Below, piece by piece: positions 7,385-15,487 of a DNA stretch of 18,406 nt. Below the pieces are notes generated by a model. That model was not told where the DNA came from. It saw nothing but the letters and a program-made list of their open reading frames with translations, and searched no databases. Location of the stretch: the NCBI GenBank assembly GCA_002839535.1, contig PGYF01000011.1, positions 1 to 18,406 of the forward strand, in the 5' to 3' direction. Position 1 is the stretch's first letter. Every line of letters begins with the position of its first letter. This DNA is from Nitrospira bacterium HGW-Nitrospira-1. GTDB lineage: Bacteria > Nitrospirota > Thermodesulfovibrionia > Thermodesulfovibrionales > UBA6898. Both the position numbers and the translations under genes were made by a program.

Positions 7385-7401
7385 TATCCCCTGAGCATTA
7401 G

Positions 7402-9741
7402 TCACCACACAGCAAAAAGCTTCCTGATATTTCCTGCTTCAGTTTCAAAGTTGTCCGCTTTTTGGAACATAAATTCACGGCAGGTCTTGACAAGAAGATC
7501 ATCTCCGTTTTCTACGATCTTTACAGCGCCGTCCTGGTCTGTTTGGAATATTTTTATGCCCGCCAGCTTTTCAAGTGTCTCCTGAGACGGATGTCCGAAG
7601 GAGTTGTCCCTTCCCACTGATATTACCGCGATTGAGGGAGAGACCCCATCAAGGAAATTATCCTGAGCAGAGGTCCTGCTCCCGTGATGAGGGACCTTCA
7701 GGACATCGCTTTGGAGCCATTTATTCAGGTGCGCAATATCTTCTTCAGCCTCTTCCTCTATGTCTCCGGCAAAGAGAAAAGACCTTGCTTTCCCTGTTAC
7801 CTTCAAAACAAGAGATGAACTGTTCTCTTCAGAATAACTGTCCTCTGAAAGCGTATAAAATTCCCTGTAGGGATGAAGGGTCTCAATCCTGCAGCCGGCT
7901 GCCTCAATAGTATCGCCTCTTTCAAGTGTCCTGTGGCTTGCAGTGATATCGAGCTCCGGGGGGTATAAAATGCGGCCGTTGTCCCATATCTCCTTCACAT
8001 TGAATCTTTTCATAATATATTCCATGCCCCCGGTATGATCAGGGTGACAATGGGTCAATACCAGCGCATCAATATCTCTTTTGCCAAGATACCTGAGAAA
8101 TGCCGCAGTCTCTTTCCCGGTCCTTCCGGTATCTATCACAATCGTCTTCCTGTCAGGCAATTCTATGACCGCTGAATCCCCCTGCCCCACATCTACGAAG
8201 GTGACGCTGAGCTCCTTTTTTTCAGACGCTGCCAGTACGGCATAGACACAGAAGGGGAGAAGGGAAAGCGCAAGCAATTTTTTATTTCTGCCCGCGACAA
8301 GATAAAGGAGAAAGCCTCCGTAGAAGAAAATACATAAAGCAGGGGGGAACGCCGGCATCCTTAATGCTGCAAAAGGCAGGCTTGCAAAAAACTTTACCAG
8401 AGCGATGGAAAGATCGGAAGAAACCGAAACAGGCATGGCAAAGATATAGTGGCCTGAGAAGATATACGCAAACGACGATATTAATGACAACGGGACCAGC
8501 ACAAACCCTATTATTGGCACAACCACCAGGTTGGACAGGGGAGAGATAAGAGAGACATAATGGAAATAATAGGCTGCAAGAGGAGCTGTTCCCAGGGATG
8601 CAGCAACAGAAAGCATGACCGCATTTTTTATATATCGGACAATCCGTCCTCTCTTTCCTTCGGGCTCTGAAACCTCCTCAACCGCCTCTTTCTTTTCAAG
8701 GGAAAAGCCTATAAAAAGCACCGCGATAAATGAGAGTTGAAAAGACAAATTCGATATCACCTCAGGGTCCCATACCACAAGTACAACAGCGGCGCATAGC
8801 AGGGAATTCAGCCAGAATCCACTCCTGCCGATAAGAAGGCCGAAGAGAAAAAGGTTTATCATGATAAAAGATCTCACCGCGGGAATACTGCCTCCTGAAA
8901 TACCCAGGTACATAATCATAAACGGAATGCTTAGAAGGGCAGCTGCCTGCGAAGGCGAAAGATAGATTGTCAGCCTTTGCAGATATTGGTAGGGGAGTCT
9001 CTTTATCAAAAACCCGAACAGGCCAAAGAGCATCACCGAAAACAGGCCAAAGTGTGTTCCTGAGATGCTAAGTATATGCGCCAGCCCTGCAGCGTTAAAG
9101 GCGTCTCTTGTTTCATCGCTCAGGTTCGACGTCTCACCGGTAGTAAGCGCGGAAATCAGGGCTGCTGAATCCTCGTTAAACCTCCCGGAGATATATCTGT
9201 TGAGGGAACCTCTTTGTCTGTCAAAGACGGAAAAAAGTGAGACTGGCGCCTCTGCTGCATCTTCAACAGTTATGACTTTAGCAAACAAACGGCTCTTCCA
9301 TAGCTGCCCGGGATTTAACCGTGTCCTGTCTTTCCCAGTCTCCAGAAGCAGTTCATATCTGTCATCATAGTCAACAGCAAAATCAGCAGAAAGCCCTATT
9401 TCTTTGTCACGCAGGACTTCTTCCTCTTCCCCTGTTTCATCGTCCCATGCAGTATCGACAACAAAGGTCTGGATATTTTTGCCGGGTACCGGCGCATTCC
9501 CCTGAGTAAACCCACCTGTGACTCGCAGTTCTTTGCCCCAGGGATAAGGCATGTCCTCAGCAGGAGAGTATCGCAGGAAGGCATAAAAAATACCGATTAC
9601 GATAAAAAGGACAAGCAGGATTTTTCTTTTCCATGTCAGGAAGGCCGCAACAAAAACAAATAGGACAATAATCGAAAATGGAAAATAACTGAAAAGAGAA
9701 AAAAACAGCGCCCCTGAGAGAAAAGAAAGCAGAAGCTGCAT
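7402..9741 (-). CDS. comEC: ComEC/Rec2 family DNA-uptake channel
   Basis: ComEC is the inner-membrane channel that passes single-stranded DNA into the cytoplasm during natural transformation. The 779-residue protein has the three-part layout of the family. First come N-terminal hydrophobic helices and a soluble DUF4131 domain (about 1-170). Next is the central multi-helix Competence domain with HILSISGTHFGLFS near its start. Last is a C-terminal metallo-beta-lactamase domain beginning at VDVGQGDSAVIEL, with a complete His564-Cys-His566-Pro-Asp568-His569 motif and later HHGSRTS. An intact HxHxDH motif suggests the C-terminal nuclease-like domain is active. A TTG at 9789 would add 16 residues but lies inside a palindromic repeat, so ATG 9741 is preferred; its Shine-Dalgarno is weak. 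It lies downstream of glmM on the same strand. Other competence genes are not in the window. Confidence 0.93.
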   Translation of the reverse strand: MQLLLSFLSGALFFSLFSYFPFSIIVLFVFVAAFLTWKRKILLVLFIVIGIFYAFLRYSPAEDMPYPWGKELRVTGGFTQGNAPVPGKNIQTFVVDTAWDDETGEEEEVLRDKEIGLSADFAVDYDDRYELLLETGKDRTRLNPGQLWKSRLFAKVITVEDAAEAPVSLFSVFDRQRGSLNRYISGRFNEDSAALISALTTGETSNLSDETRDAFNAAGLAHILSISGTHFGLFSVMLFGLFGFLIKRLPYQYLQRLTIYLSPSQAAALLSIPFMIMYLGISGGSIPAVRSFIMINLFLFGLLIGRSGFWLNSLLCAAVVLVVWDPEVISNLSFQLSFIAVLFIGFSLEKKEAVEEVSEPEGKRGRIVRYIKNAVMLSVAASLGTAPLAAYYFHYVSLISPLSNLVVVPIIGFVLVPLSLISSFAYIFSGHYIFAMPVSVSSDLSIALVKFFASLPFAALRMPAFPPALCIFFYGGFLLYLVAGRNKKLLALSLLPFCVYAVLAASEKKELSVTFVDVGQGDSAVIELPDRKTIVIDTGRTGKETAAFLRYLGKRDIDALVLTHCHPDHTGGMEYIMKRFNVKEIWDNGRILYPPELDITASHRTLERGDTIEAAGCRIETLHPYREFYTLSEDSYSEENSSSLVLKVTGKARSFLFAGDIEEEAEEDIAHLNKWLQSDVLKVPHHGSRTSAQDNFLDGVSPSIAVISVGRDNSFGHPSQETLEKLAGIKIFQTDQDGAVKIVENGDDLLVKTCREFMFQKADNFETEAGNIRKLFAVW

Positions 9742-9775
9742 CAGGTCACACTCATTATCAGAAAATCTCCCCCAG

Positions 9776-9796
9776 CCCCTCTTTTGCAAAGAGGGG
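9776..9796. repeat. Perfect palindrome between glmM and comEC
   Basis: CCCCTCTTT (9776-9784) and AAAGAGGGG (9788-9796) form a 9-bp GC-rich stem with a TGC loop. It begins 11 bp after the glmM stop (minus strand) and ends 34 bp before the comEC ATG. There is no T-run after the stem on the comEC-proximal side, so a classical intrinsic terminator is doubtful; it may slow transcription or protect the glmM 3' end. The sequence resembles short interspersed palindromes of many environmental genomes, often preceded by CTCCCCCAG as here (inference from memory). Confidence 0.65.
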
Positions 9797-9807
9797 TGTT
9801 CCTTACG

Positions 9808-11157
9808 CTACTGCATATTTTCCCGGATGACTTTCGAGACGTCCCTGCCGATCCTGTTTATCAGTTTGATATCATCACCTTCAAGCATTACCCGTATCTT
9901 CGGTTCTGTCCCGGAGGGTCTGACGAGTATCCTTCCCCTGCCTGCCAATTTTTGTTCTGCCGCCCGTAGTGCATCCATAACAGCAGGGACTGCTCTAATG
10001 TCCTGTTTCTTGCCGACCTCGACATTCATCAGCACCTGGGGGAAAAGTTTTATCGGAGAGACCAGTTTTGAAAGAGATACGTTTTTGTTCTTCATAAGGT
10101 TAAGCGCCTGTACAGCGGTAATCTGGCCGTCGCCGGTGGTATTGTAATCAAGGAATATGATATGGCCTGACTGCTCCCCTCCAAAATTGCAATTATCCTG
10201 AAGCATTTTCTCAACAACATAACGGTCTCCTACCTTTGTCCTCAAAAGCCTTATGTTGTTTTTTTCGAGATATTTTTCGAGCCCGAGGTTGCTCATGACC
10301 GTAGAGACAACCGTGCTTTTCTTCAGTTCGCCTCTTGCATTCATATCAACAGCGCACATCCCCATGATCCGGTCGCCGTCTATGATACTGCCCTTTTCAT
10401 CGCAGAGGAGAGTCCTGTCGGCGTCTCCGTCATGGGCGATTCCGGCATCCGCCTTATGTTGGAGGACCGCATTCCGGAGCCCCTCCATATGCAGGGCGCC
10501 GCACCTGTTGTTTATGTTTATGCCGTCAGGCTTGTCGTTTATCGAGATCACCTCGGCCCCAAGCTCCCTGAGAAGCAATGGCGTAGTTTTATACGAAGCT
10601 CCGTTTGCACAGTCTATAACGACCTTCATACCCTCAAAGGCCGCGCCTTTTTTCAGCGTTGATTTTATATATTCCATGTAACGGCCTGTTGCATCATCGA
10701 GCCGATACGCCTTCCCTATTTCTTCACCCCTGGCCCTGTATCGTTCAAGAGAATTGTCCTTCACAAGTTCTTCTATCTTTTTTTCGACGTCATCAGGGAG
10801 TTTGAACCCGTTATAGGAAAAAAACTTTATCCCGTTATCATAAAAAGGGTTATGCGATGCTGATATCACAACCCCTGCGTCAATCCGGAGAGTTCTCGTT
10901 AGATACGCGATGCCCGGCGTAGGCAGAGGACCGACAAGCGTAACATTCATGCCCATCGAACAAATACCCGAGGTCAGCGCGCTTTCTATCATATATCCGG
11001 AAAGACGGGTGTCCTTTCCGATCAGCACCGCATTCCTGCCATGATGTTTTTTCCCAAGCACGATCGCTGCAGCCATCCCTATCCTGAGGACGTTTTCAGG
11101 CGTCATCGGGTATGTGTTTACCCTTCCACGAATGCCGTCTGTGCCAAATAGTCTCAT
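9808..11157 (-). CDS. glmM: Phosphoglucosamine mutase
   Basis: GlmM converts glucosamine-6-phosphate to glucosamine-1-phosphate, needed for UDP-GlcNAc, peptidoglycan and lipopolysaccharide. The 449-residue protein has the four-domain phosphohexomutase layout: LFGTDGIRG at the N-terminus, the phosphoserine loop SASHNP (catalytic Ser101), the metal loop DGDADR (243-248), the sugar-recognition GGEQSGH, and the phosphate-binding RPSGTEPKIRVM near the C-terminus. GEQSGH with the SASHNP loop separates it from phosphomannomutase. The ATG at 11163 overlaps the cdaR stop as ATGA, but GGAG is only 2 bases before it. The next in-frame ATG (11157) sits 8 bases after that site and gives the usual MRLFGTDGIRG start, so I prefer it. 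It follows cdaA and cdaR, the arrangement in which CdaA and GlmM are known to interact in Firmicutes. Confidence 0.96.
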   Translation of the reverse strand: MRLFGTDGIRGRVNTYPMTPENVLRIGMAAAIVLGKKHHGRNAVLIGKDTRLSGYMIESALTSGICSMGMNVTLVGPLPTPGIAYLTRTLRIDAGVVISASHNPFYDNGIKFFSYNGFKLPDDVEKKIEELVKDNSLERYRARGEEIGKAYRLDDATGRYMEYIKSTLKKGAAFEGMKVVIDCANGASYKTTPLLLRELGAEVISINDKPDGININNRCGALHMEGLRNAVLQHKADAGIAHDGDADRTLLCDEKGSIIDGDRIMGMCAVDMNARGELKKSTVVSTVMSNLGLEKYLEKNNIRLLRTKVGDRYVVEKMLQDNCNFGGEQSGHIIFLDYNTTGDGQITAVQALNLMKNKNVSLSKLVSPIKLFPQVLMNVEVGKKQDIRAVPAVMDALRAAEQKLAGRGRILVRPSGTEPKIRVMLEGDDIKLINRIGRDVSKVIRENMQ

Positions 11158-11159
11158 TT

Positions 11160-11801
11160 TCATCTCTCCGATATATTTATTGTAACTTTTACTGTATCTA
11201 CAACAGGCGTTACATTTACCCCGCCTGTATCAATACTCAATTCCTGGGTTATTGTTTTATTTGAATCAGTAATATCCAGGGGCTCTGTTTCCACAACACG
11301 CAGTTTTCTCACAGCAGACTTCAGGCCCTTTATAACCACACTCTCCGGCTCGACTTTGATTGATCTTACAACAAATCCACCCTCGGGATTTCCGGTCAAT
11401 ACAGGTTTGACAGGGACTATTTTTGAATCTGTCTCATCCAGCTTTATCCTGACAGTTGAAGGGGTTATATTCAACACAGATAATGCATAGGGAAGTTTGA
11501 TATCAGCCTTGTTTACAGAAAACGCATTCTCGCCTTTTTTGGCCTTGCCGAGATCAACATATACCCTTACATCAGAGGCCTTCAGATTTTTCATCGGCCT
11601 CTCATGTCCACTGACAGTCACATTGACGGTTTTGACGCTGGTATTTACTATCCCGATATCCGAAGGGATATTCTTAAACTCCAAAGGTATATCAAGGGTA
11701 ATCTCCGACTGTCCTTTGGACGTCACGAAAAACCATAAAAAGACAGAGATCAGCACAGCGGATATCTTCAGCCCAGAATTTTCAGTGAAGAGTTTCTTCA
11801 T
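11160..11801 (-). CDS. cdaR: YbbR-domain protein, CdaA partner
   Basis: CdaR (YbbR) proteins are membrane-anchored partners that modulate the diadenylate cyclase CdaA. The 213-residue protein begins with a short cytoplasmic stretch, then one membrane segment (about residues 12-29, ISAVLISVFLWFFVTS). The rest is extracytoplasmic beta-rich YbbR-type repeats: DIPLEFKNIPSDIGI, VNVTVSGHERPMKNL, then VSGNPEG-like and TINISE-ending segments. It is much shorter than the Bacillus subtilis protein (about 480 residues with four repeats) and seems to hold two repeats. Its ATG overlaps the cdaA stop (ATGA), and its own stop overlaps the first glmM ATG, so all three are translationally linked. Identification rests on the fold pattern plus context; the sequence family itself is loosely conserved. 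Confidence 0.88.
   Translation of the reverse strand: MKKLFTENSGLKISAVLISVFLWFFVTSKGQSEITLDIPLEFKNIPSDIGIVNTSVKTVNVTVSGHERPMKNLKASDVRVYVDLGKAKKGENAFSVNKADIKLPYALSVLNITPSTVRIKLDETDSKIVPVKPVLTGNPEGGFVVRSIKVEPESVVIKGLKSAVRKLRVVETEPLDITDSNKTITQELSIDTGGVNVTPVVDTVKVTINISER
11164..11170 (-). promoter_or_regulatory. Ribosome-binding site deciding the glmM start
   Basis: On the minus strand CGGAGAG lies directly before the ATG at 11163 and about 8 bases (from GGAG) before the next ATG at 11157. The spacing is too short for the first and right for the second, which favours 11157. The first ATG may still serve in re-initiation after the cdaR stop. Confidence 0.55.
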
Positions 11802-12565
11802 TTTTTACTCTTTTTAACGGTAAAAATATCTGTCAGCATATCTCTCAACGCCCCCATATCTATCTTCTCCTCAATCTTGCCGTTGAGTGCAACCGATATA
11901 AAACCGGTCTCTTCTGAAATGATAATGGCGACTGCATCGGTTTCTTCAGTCAGACCGATGCCGGCCCTGTGTCTTGTTCCCAGCGCCTTGCTCAATTCAG
12001 AACTGAGCGTTATCGGAAGAAAACAGCCTGCTGCAACAACCCTGTTTCCTTTAATTATTACTGCCCCGTCGTGGATCGGCGAGGTGGGATGAAAAATGCT
12101 CAGCAGCAGCTCTTTGGAAACGCGCGCATCAAGGCTTGTTCCGATCTCGACAAAGTCCTTCAGGCTTGTTTCCCGTTCAATAACCATGAGAGCGCCGGTC
12201 TTTCTGTTCCCCAGCGAGACCGAAGCCCTGACGATCTCTTCCAGTGATTTCAGTCCCTCTGCAGAAGCGAAATTTAAAAACTGGGCTTCGCCCATATGGG
12301 CAAGCGCCCTTCGTATCTCAGGTTGAAACAGGACGATCACGGCTATCACGATCTGTGCCCAGAAACTCTGCACAAGCCAGTCTATGGTGTAGAGTTCCAG
12401 GTACCTGGACGCCAGTGAGGCAAGGAGCAGGATGCCGAGCCCTATCATCATCTGTGCAGCCTTGGTCCCTTTCACAATGAGAAGAAGGCGATACAGGATA
12501 AGTGACATCAGGGTGATGTCAAGGATATCAAAGACCCATCTGTGCTCTTTTAATATTTCTATCAT
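11798..12565 (-). CDS. cdaA: Diadenylate cyclase (c-di-AMP synthase)
   Basis: CdaA makes cyclic di-AMP from two ATP and sits in the cytoplasmic membrane. The 255-residue protein has three N-terminal hydrophobic segments (about residues 13-30, 36-53 and 66-82) and then the DAC (DisA_N) domain. Catalytic motifs are intact: DGA at 166-168 (in PIHDGAVII) and RHR at 198-200 (in GTRHRAGIGL). Length and topology match the CdaA class, not DisA or CdaS. It heads an operon with cdaR and glmM, the order known from Firmicutes, where c-di-AMP controls potassium and osmolyte balance and CdaA-GlmM contact ties it to cell-wall synthesis. No Shine-Dalgarno is visible before the ATG. No c-di-AMP receptor, phosphodiesterase or ydaO riboswitch is seen in the window. 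Confidence 0.96.
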   Translation of the reverse strand: MIEILKEHRWVFDILDITLMSLILYRLLLIVKGTKAAQMMIGLGILLLASLASRYLELYTIDWLVQSFWAQIVIAVIVLFQPEIRRALAHMGEAQFLNFASAEGLKSLEEIVRASVSLGNRKTGALMVIERETSLKDFVEIGTSLDARVSKELLLSIFHPTSPIHDGAVIIKGNRVVAAGCFLPITLSSELSKALGTRHRAGIGLTEETDAVAIIISEETGFISVALNGKIEEKIDMGALRDMLTDIFTVKKSKK

Positions 12566-12600
12566 GGTAAAATAAGTTTGTGGTGCGCCGGATTTTCTCT

Positions 12601-12606
12601 ATTATA
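12601..12606 (-). promoter_or_regulatory. Candidate -10 box for the cdaA operon
   Basis: On the minus strand a perfect TATAAT (12606-12601) lies about 36 bp before the cdaA ATG, giving a short leader of roughly 30 bases. At the expected distance upstream I see only a poor -35 match (around 12624-12629, ATGAAA), so the promoter may need an activator or the call may be wrong. Confidence 0.4.
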
Positions 12607-12694
12607 TATCAAGCCCTTCTAAATTTCATAAGTAGTTTCATATGGCGGTTTCCTGTGTTCAATATTTACCCCGTTAAGACGCACTGTGGGCTCC

Positions 12695-12724
12695 TTTACT
12701 CCTTATGCTGATTTGTGATAAAAT
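12695..12724 (+). promoter_or_regulatory. Candidate extended -10 promoter for the ROK kinase-lepA-lepB-rib run
   Basis: TTTACT (12695-12700; four of six) is followed after 18 bp by TAAAAT (12719-12724), preceded by TG one base upstream (12716-12717), the extended -10 signature. The start would lie near 12731, about 18 bases before the kinase ATG. No other convincing promoter is seen before the end of ribBA, so this may drive the whole run of six genes. Confidence 0.45.
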
Positions 12725-12748
12725 TTCAAACTTCAAAAGAATCCTCGA

Positions 12749-13699
12749 ATGATAATGTCAAAGAAATATGCAATAGGAATTGATCTCGGTGGAACCAATC
12801 TTAGGGTTGCCCTTGTTTCCGAAGAGGGCGAGATCGCAAGGAAGATAAAGAAATCTTCTTCCGAAGAGGTATTCGGCCCTCTGCTGGAATGTATAGAAGA
12901 GGTTAGTAACAGCGAGATCATTGGGATAGGGCTGGGTGTTGCCGGGATTATTGACAGAAATAACGGCAGGGTTTTCAGCTCTCCAAATCTGCGCGCTGTT
13001 GAAGGCCTGGACCTTATCCGCGGGATACAGCAAAAATTTCATGTGCCTGTTTTTATAGAAAACGACGCAAATGTTGCGGCGCTCGGCGAAAAGGTGAGCG
13101 GGGCCGGGAAAAATTTTGAGAACTTTGTGCTCCTGACGCTGGGGACAGGCATAGGCGGCGGCATTATCCATAAAGGCAGGCTGCTCGATGCCTCTGCAGA
13201 GGTAGGGCATATGAGTATAAACGCTGAGGGCGAAAAATGTCCCTGCGGGAATACAGGCTGTCTTGAAAATTATGCTTCTGCGCGGGCAATGATCGCCCGG
13301 GCTGTAGCAATGCTCGAAAAAGGCTCCGAGAGTATCCTGAAAGAGTGCTGCAAGGGGAGTATCTATAAAATAACCCCTGAGGATATCTACAACGCAGCGC
13401 TTGAGGGAGACATACTCTCCAGGGAGATATTGAGAGATGCAGGCAGGGCGCTTGGGGTTGGCCTTGCAAATATCATAAATATATTAAGTCCTGAAGCTAT
13501 AATACTGGCCGGAGGCCTTGTTGGAGCCTGGAACATATATGTTCAGGAGGCGATCAGGGAGGCATCAAGAAGGGCGTTAAAATATCTTTTTGATTCCGTA
13601 AAGATTATCCCTTCTTCCCTCGGAGATGAGGCAGGGGTAGTCGGGGCCGCAAGCCTTGTTTTCATGAAAACAGCAAAGAATTCCCCTCACAGATTTTAA
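12749..13699 (+). CDS. ROK-family sugar kinase, likely glucokinase
   Basis: ROK kinases phosphorylate glucose or related hexoses with ATP. The 316-residue protein has the phosphate-binding IGIDLGGTNLRVALV near residues 9-23, catalytic Asp106 in ENDANVA, the ROK signature GTGIGGGIIHKGRL (132-145), and the zinc site His154/Cys164/Cys166/Cys171 in EVGHMSI and CPCGNTGCLENYAS. Absence of an N-terminal winged helix rules out the NagC/XylR repressor class. The EVGH motif with this length is typical of bacterial glucokinase, but N-acetylmannosamine or fructose kinase activity cannot be excluded. The start could be ATG 12749 or ATG 12755; neither has a good Shine-Dalgarno. Its stop codon directly abuts the lepA ATG. 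Confidence 0.88.
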   Translation: MIMSKKYAIGIDLGGTNLRVALVSEEGEIARKIKKSSSEEVFGPLLECIEEVSNSEIIGIGLGVAGIIDRNNGRVFSSPNLRAVEGLDLIRGIQQKFHVPVFIENDANVAALGEKVSGAGKNFENFVLLTLGTGIGGGIIHKGRLLDASAEVGHMSINAEGEKCPCGNTGCLENYASARAMIARAVAMLEKGSESILKECCKGSIYKITPEDIYNAALEGDILSREILRDAGRALGVGLANIINILSPEAIILAGGLVGAWNIYVQEAIREASRRALKYLFDSVKIIPSSLGDEAGVVGAASLVFMKTAKNSPHRF

Positions 13700-15487
13700 A
13701 TGTCAAAGAATATCCGCAACTTTTCGATCATAGCGCATATAGACCATGGCAAATCCACGCTTGCCGACAGGCTTCTTGAATATACAGGGGCGTTGAGCGC
13801 CAGGGAGATGACCGAACAGGTGCTGGATTCAATGGACCTTGAAAGGGAAAGAGGCATTACCATAAAGGCCCATGCAGTAAGGCTTCTCTACAAGGCTGAT
13901 GATGGTAATGAGTATATCCTCAATCTGATAGATACGCCCGGGCATGTTGATTTTTCATACGAAGTCTCACGGAGTCTTGCCGCCTGCGAAGGAGCGCTTC
14001 TTGTCGTTGACGCCACACAGGGCGTTGAGGCCCAAACCCTCGCAAACGCCTATCTTGCCGTGGAGCATGACCTTGAGATCATACCTGTCATCAACAAGAT
14101 AGACCTTCCCGGCGCCGAGCCTGAAAAAGTGAAGGAGCAGATAGAAGACGCCATAGGCATTGACTGTTCAGGGGCGATTCTCGCAAGCGCAAAGGAAGGC
14201 ATAGGGACCAGGGAGATTCTCGAGGCTATAGTAAAAAAGTCGCCGCCGCCTTCCGGTGATGAGAACAAGCCCCTCAAGGCGCTGCTCTTTGATTCATGGT
14301 TTGATAACTATCAGGGGGTCATTGTCCTGGTAAGAGTTTTTGACGGCAGGATAAAGGCCGGACAGAAGATCAGGCTGCTTGCGACTGACTTTACATTTGA
14401 AGTCTCTCAAGTTGGAGTATTTTCTCCGAAGATGGCGCCTGTAGATGAACTCTCAGCAGGAGAGGTCGGATATGTTATAGCCGGCATAAAGAGCGTGACT
14501 GATACGAAGATCGGCGATACAATTATCGATCCCGCAAACCCTGTAAGCGAGCCTTGTCCCGGTTATAAGGACATAAAACCCCTGGTCTTTTGCGGGTTTT
14601 ATCCAACAGCTTCGCATCAATACGAAAATCTCAGGGACGCGCTCAATAAACTGCGGCTGAATGATTCCTCTTTTAACTATGAACCTGAGACATCGCTTGC
14701 GCTGGGCTTTGGCTTCAGGTGCGGCTTCCTTGGCCTGCTGCATATGGAGATCATACAGGAGAGGCTTGAACGTGAGTTCGACCTGTCGCTCTTAAGCACC
14801 GCCCCGACAGTTGTTTACCGGGTGACAAAGACAGACGGCAAGGTCATTCTCATAGAAAACCCTGCATTACTCCCTGAAAAATACGAGATGATCGAAGAGC
14901 CATTTGTCCTAGTGACTCTTTTTTTTCCAAAAGATTTTATCGGCCCAATTCTGGACCTGTGCCAGGAGAAAAGAGGCAGCCAGAAGGGCTTTCATTTTAT
15001 CGGCAAAGACAAAATAAAGGTCGAATATGAACTGCCCCTGAACGAGATACTCTGGGATTTTTATGACAGACTGAAGTCCCTGTCAAAAGGGTATGCCTCC
15101 ATGGATTATGAGTTCCTCGGCTACAGGAAATCGAATCTTGAGAAGTTGAATATACTCCTCAACGGCGAAGTGGTAGATGCGCTTTCCTTGATAGTTCACA
15201 AGGACAAGGCGTATTATAAGGGGAAGCAGCTGACTGAGGAATTGAGAAAGATCATCCCCAGGCAGATGTACGAAGTTGCGATCCAGGCGGCCATAGGAAA
15301 TAAGATTATCGCCCGGGAGTCAGTAAAGGCCATACGAAAGGACGTCCTGGCCAAGTGTTACGGCGGTGATATAACGCGCAAGCGCAAGCTTCTGGAAAAA
15401 CAGAAGGAGGGCAAGAAAAGAATGAAGCAGGTCGGAAGGGTCGAAATCCCCCAGGAGGCCTTTTTGGCGGTTCTGAAATTAAAATGA
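13700..15487 (+). CDS. lepA: Elongation factor 4 (LepA), ribosome back-translocase
   Basis: LepA is a ribosome-bound GTPase involved in translation quality and ribosome biogenesis. The 595-residue length matches the family (about 600). All GTPase motifs are present: AHIDHGKST (G1), RGITIKA (G2), DTPGHVDF (G3), NKIDLP (G4) and a SAKEG segment (G5). EF-G-like domains II, III and V follow, and then the LepA-specific C-terminal domain ending RKRKLLEKQKEGKKRMKQ. It begins immediately after the kinase stop with no Shine-Dalgarno of its own, so translation is presumably coupled. It overlaps lepB by the ATGA motif; the lepA-lepB order is conserved in many bacteria, including E. coli. Confidence 0.98.
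   Translation: MSKNIRNFSIIAHIDHGKSTLADRLLEYTGALSAREMTEQVLDSMDLERERGITIKAHAVRLLYKADDGNEYILNLIDTPGHVDFSYEVSRSLAACEGALLVVDATQGVEAQTLANAYLAVEHDLEIIPVINKIDLPGAEPEKVKEQIEDAIGIDCSGAILASAKEGIGTREILEAIVKKSPPPSGDENKPLKALLFDSWFDNYQGVIVLVRVFDGRIKAGQKIRLLATDFTFEVSQVGVFSPKMAPVDELSAGEVGYVIAGIKSVTDTKIGDTIIDPANPVSEPCPGYKDIKPLVFCGFYPTASHQYENLRDALNKLRLNDSSFNYEPETSLALGFGFRCGFLGLLHMEIIQERLEREFDLSLLSTAPTVVYRVTKTDGKVILIENPALLPEKYEMIEEPFVLVTLFFPKDFIGPILDLCQEKRGSQKGFHFIGKDKIKVEYELPLNEILWDFYDRLKSLSKGYASMDYEFLGYRKSNLEKLNILLNGEVVDALSLIVHKDKAYYKGKQLTEELRKIIPRQMYEVAIQAAIGNKIIARESVKAIRKDVLAKCYGGDITRKRKLLEKQKEGKKRMKQVGRVEIPQEAFLAVLKLK

Noticed and set aside
9742..9789. Longer ComEC start at TTG 9789
   Set aside because: It starts within a palindromic repeat, and the added residues are simply the translation of that repeat. 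ATG 9741 leads directly into the first hydrophobic segment.
9827..10681. Open frames antisense to glmM (106, 142 and 76 residues)
   Set aside because: They are low-complexity, Ser/Pro/Leu-rich shadows of a gene with complete catalytic motifs, with no ribosome-binding site.
12713..12730. CRP/FNR-like site overlapping the kinase -10 box
   Set aside because: TGTGA is followed after six bases by TTCAA, which matches only one half of the palindrome; half-sites of this sort are expected by chance.
12566..12748. ydaO-type c-di-AMP riboswitch or small gene in the divergent spacer
   Set aside because: No long paired structure or open frame with a ribosome-binding site is visible; only promoter-like elements are seen.
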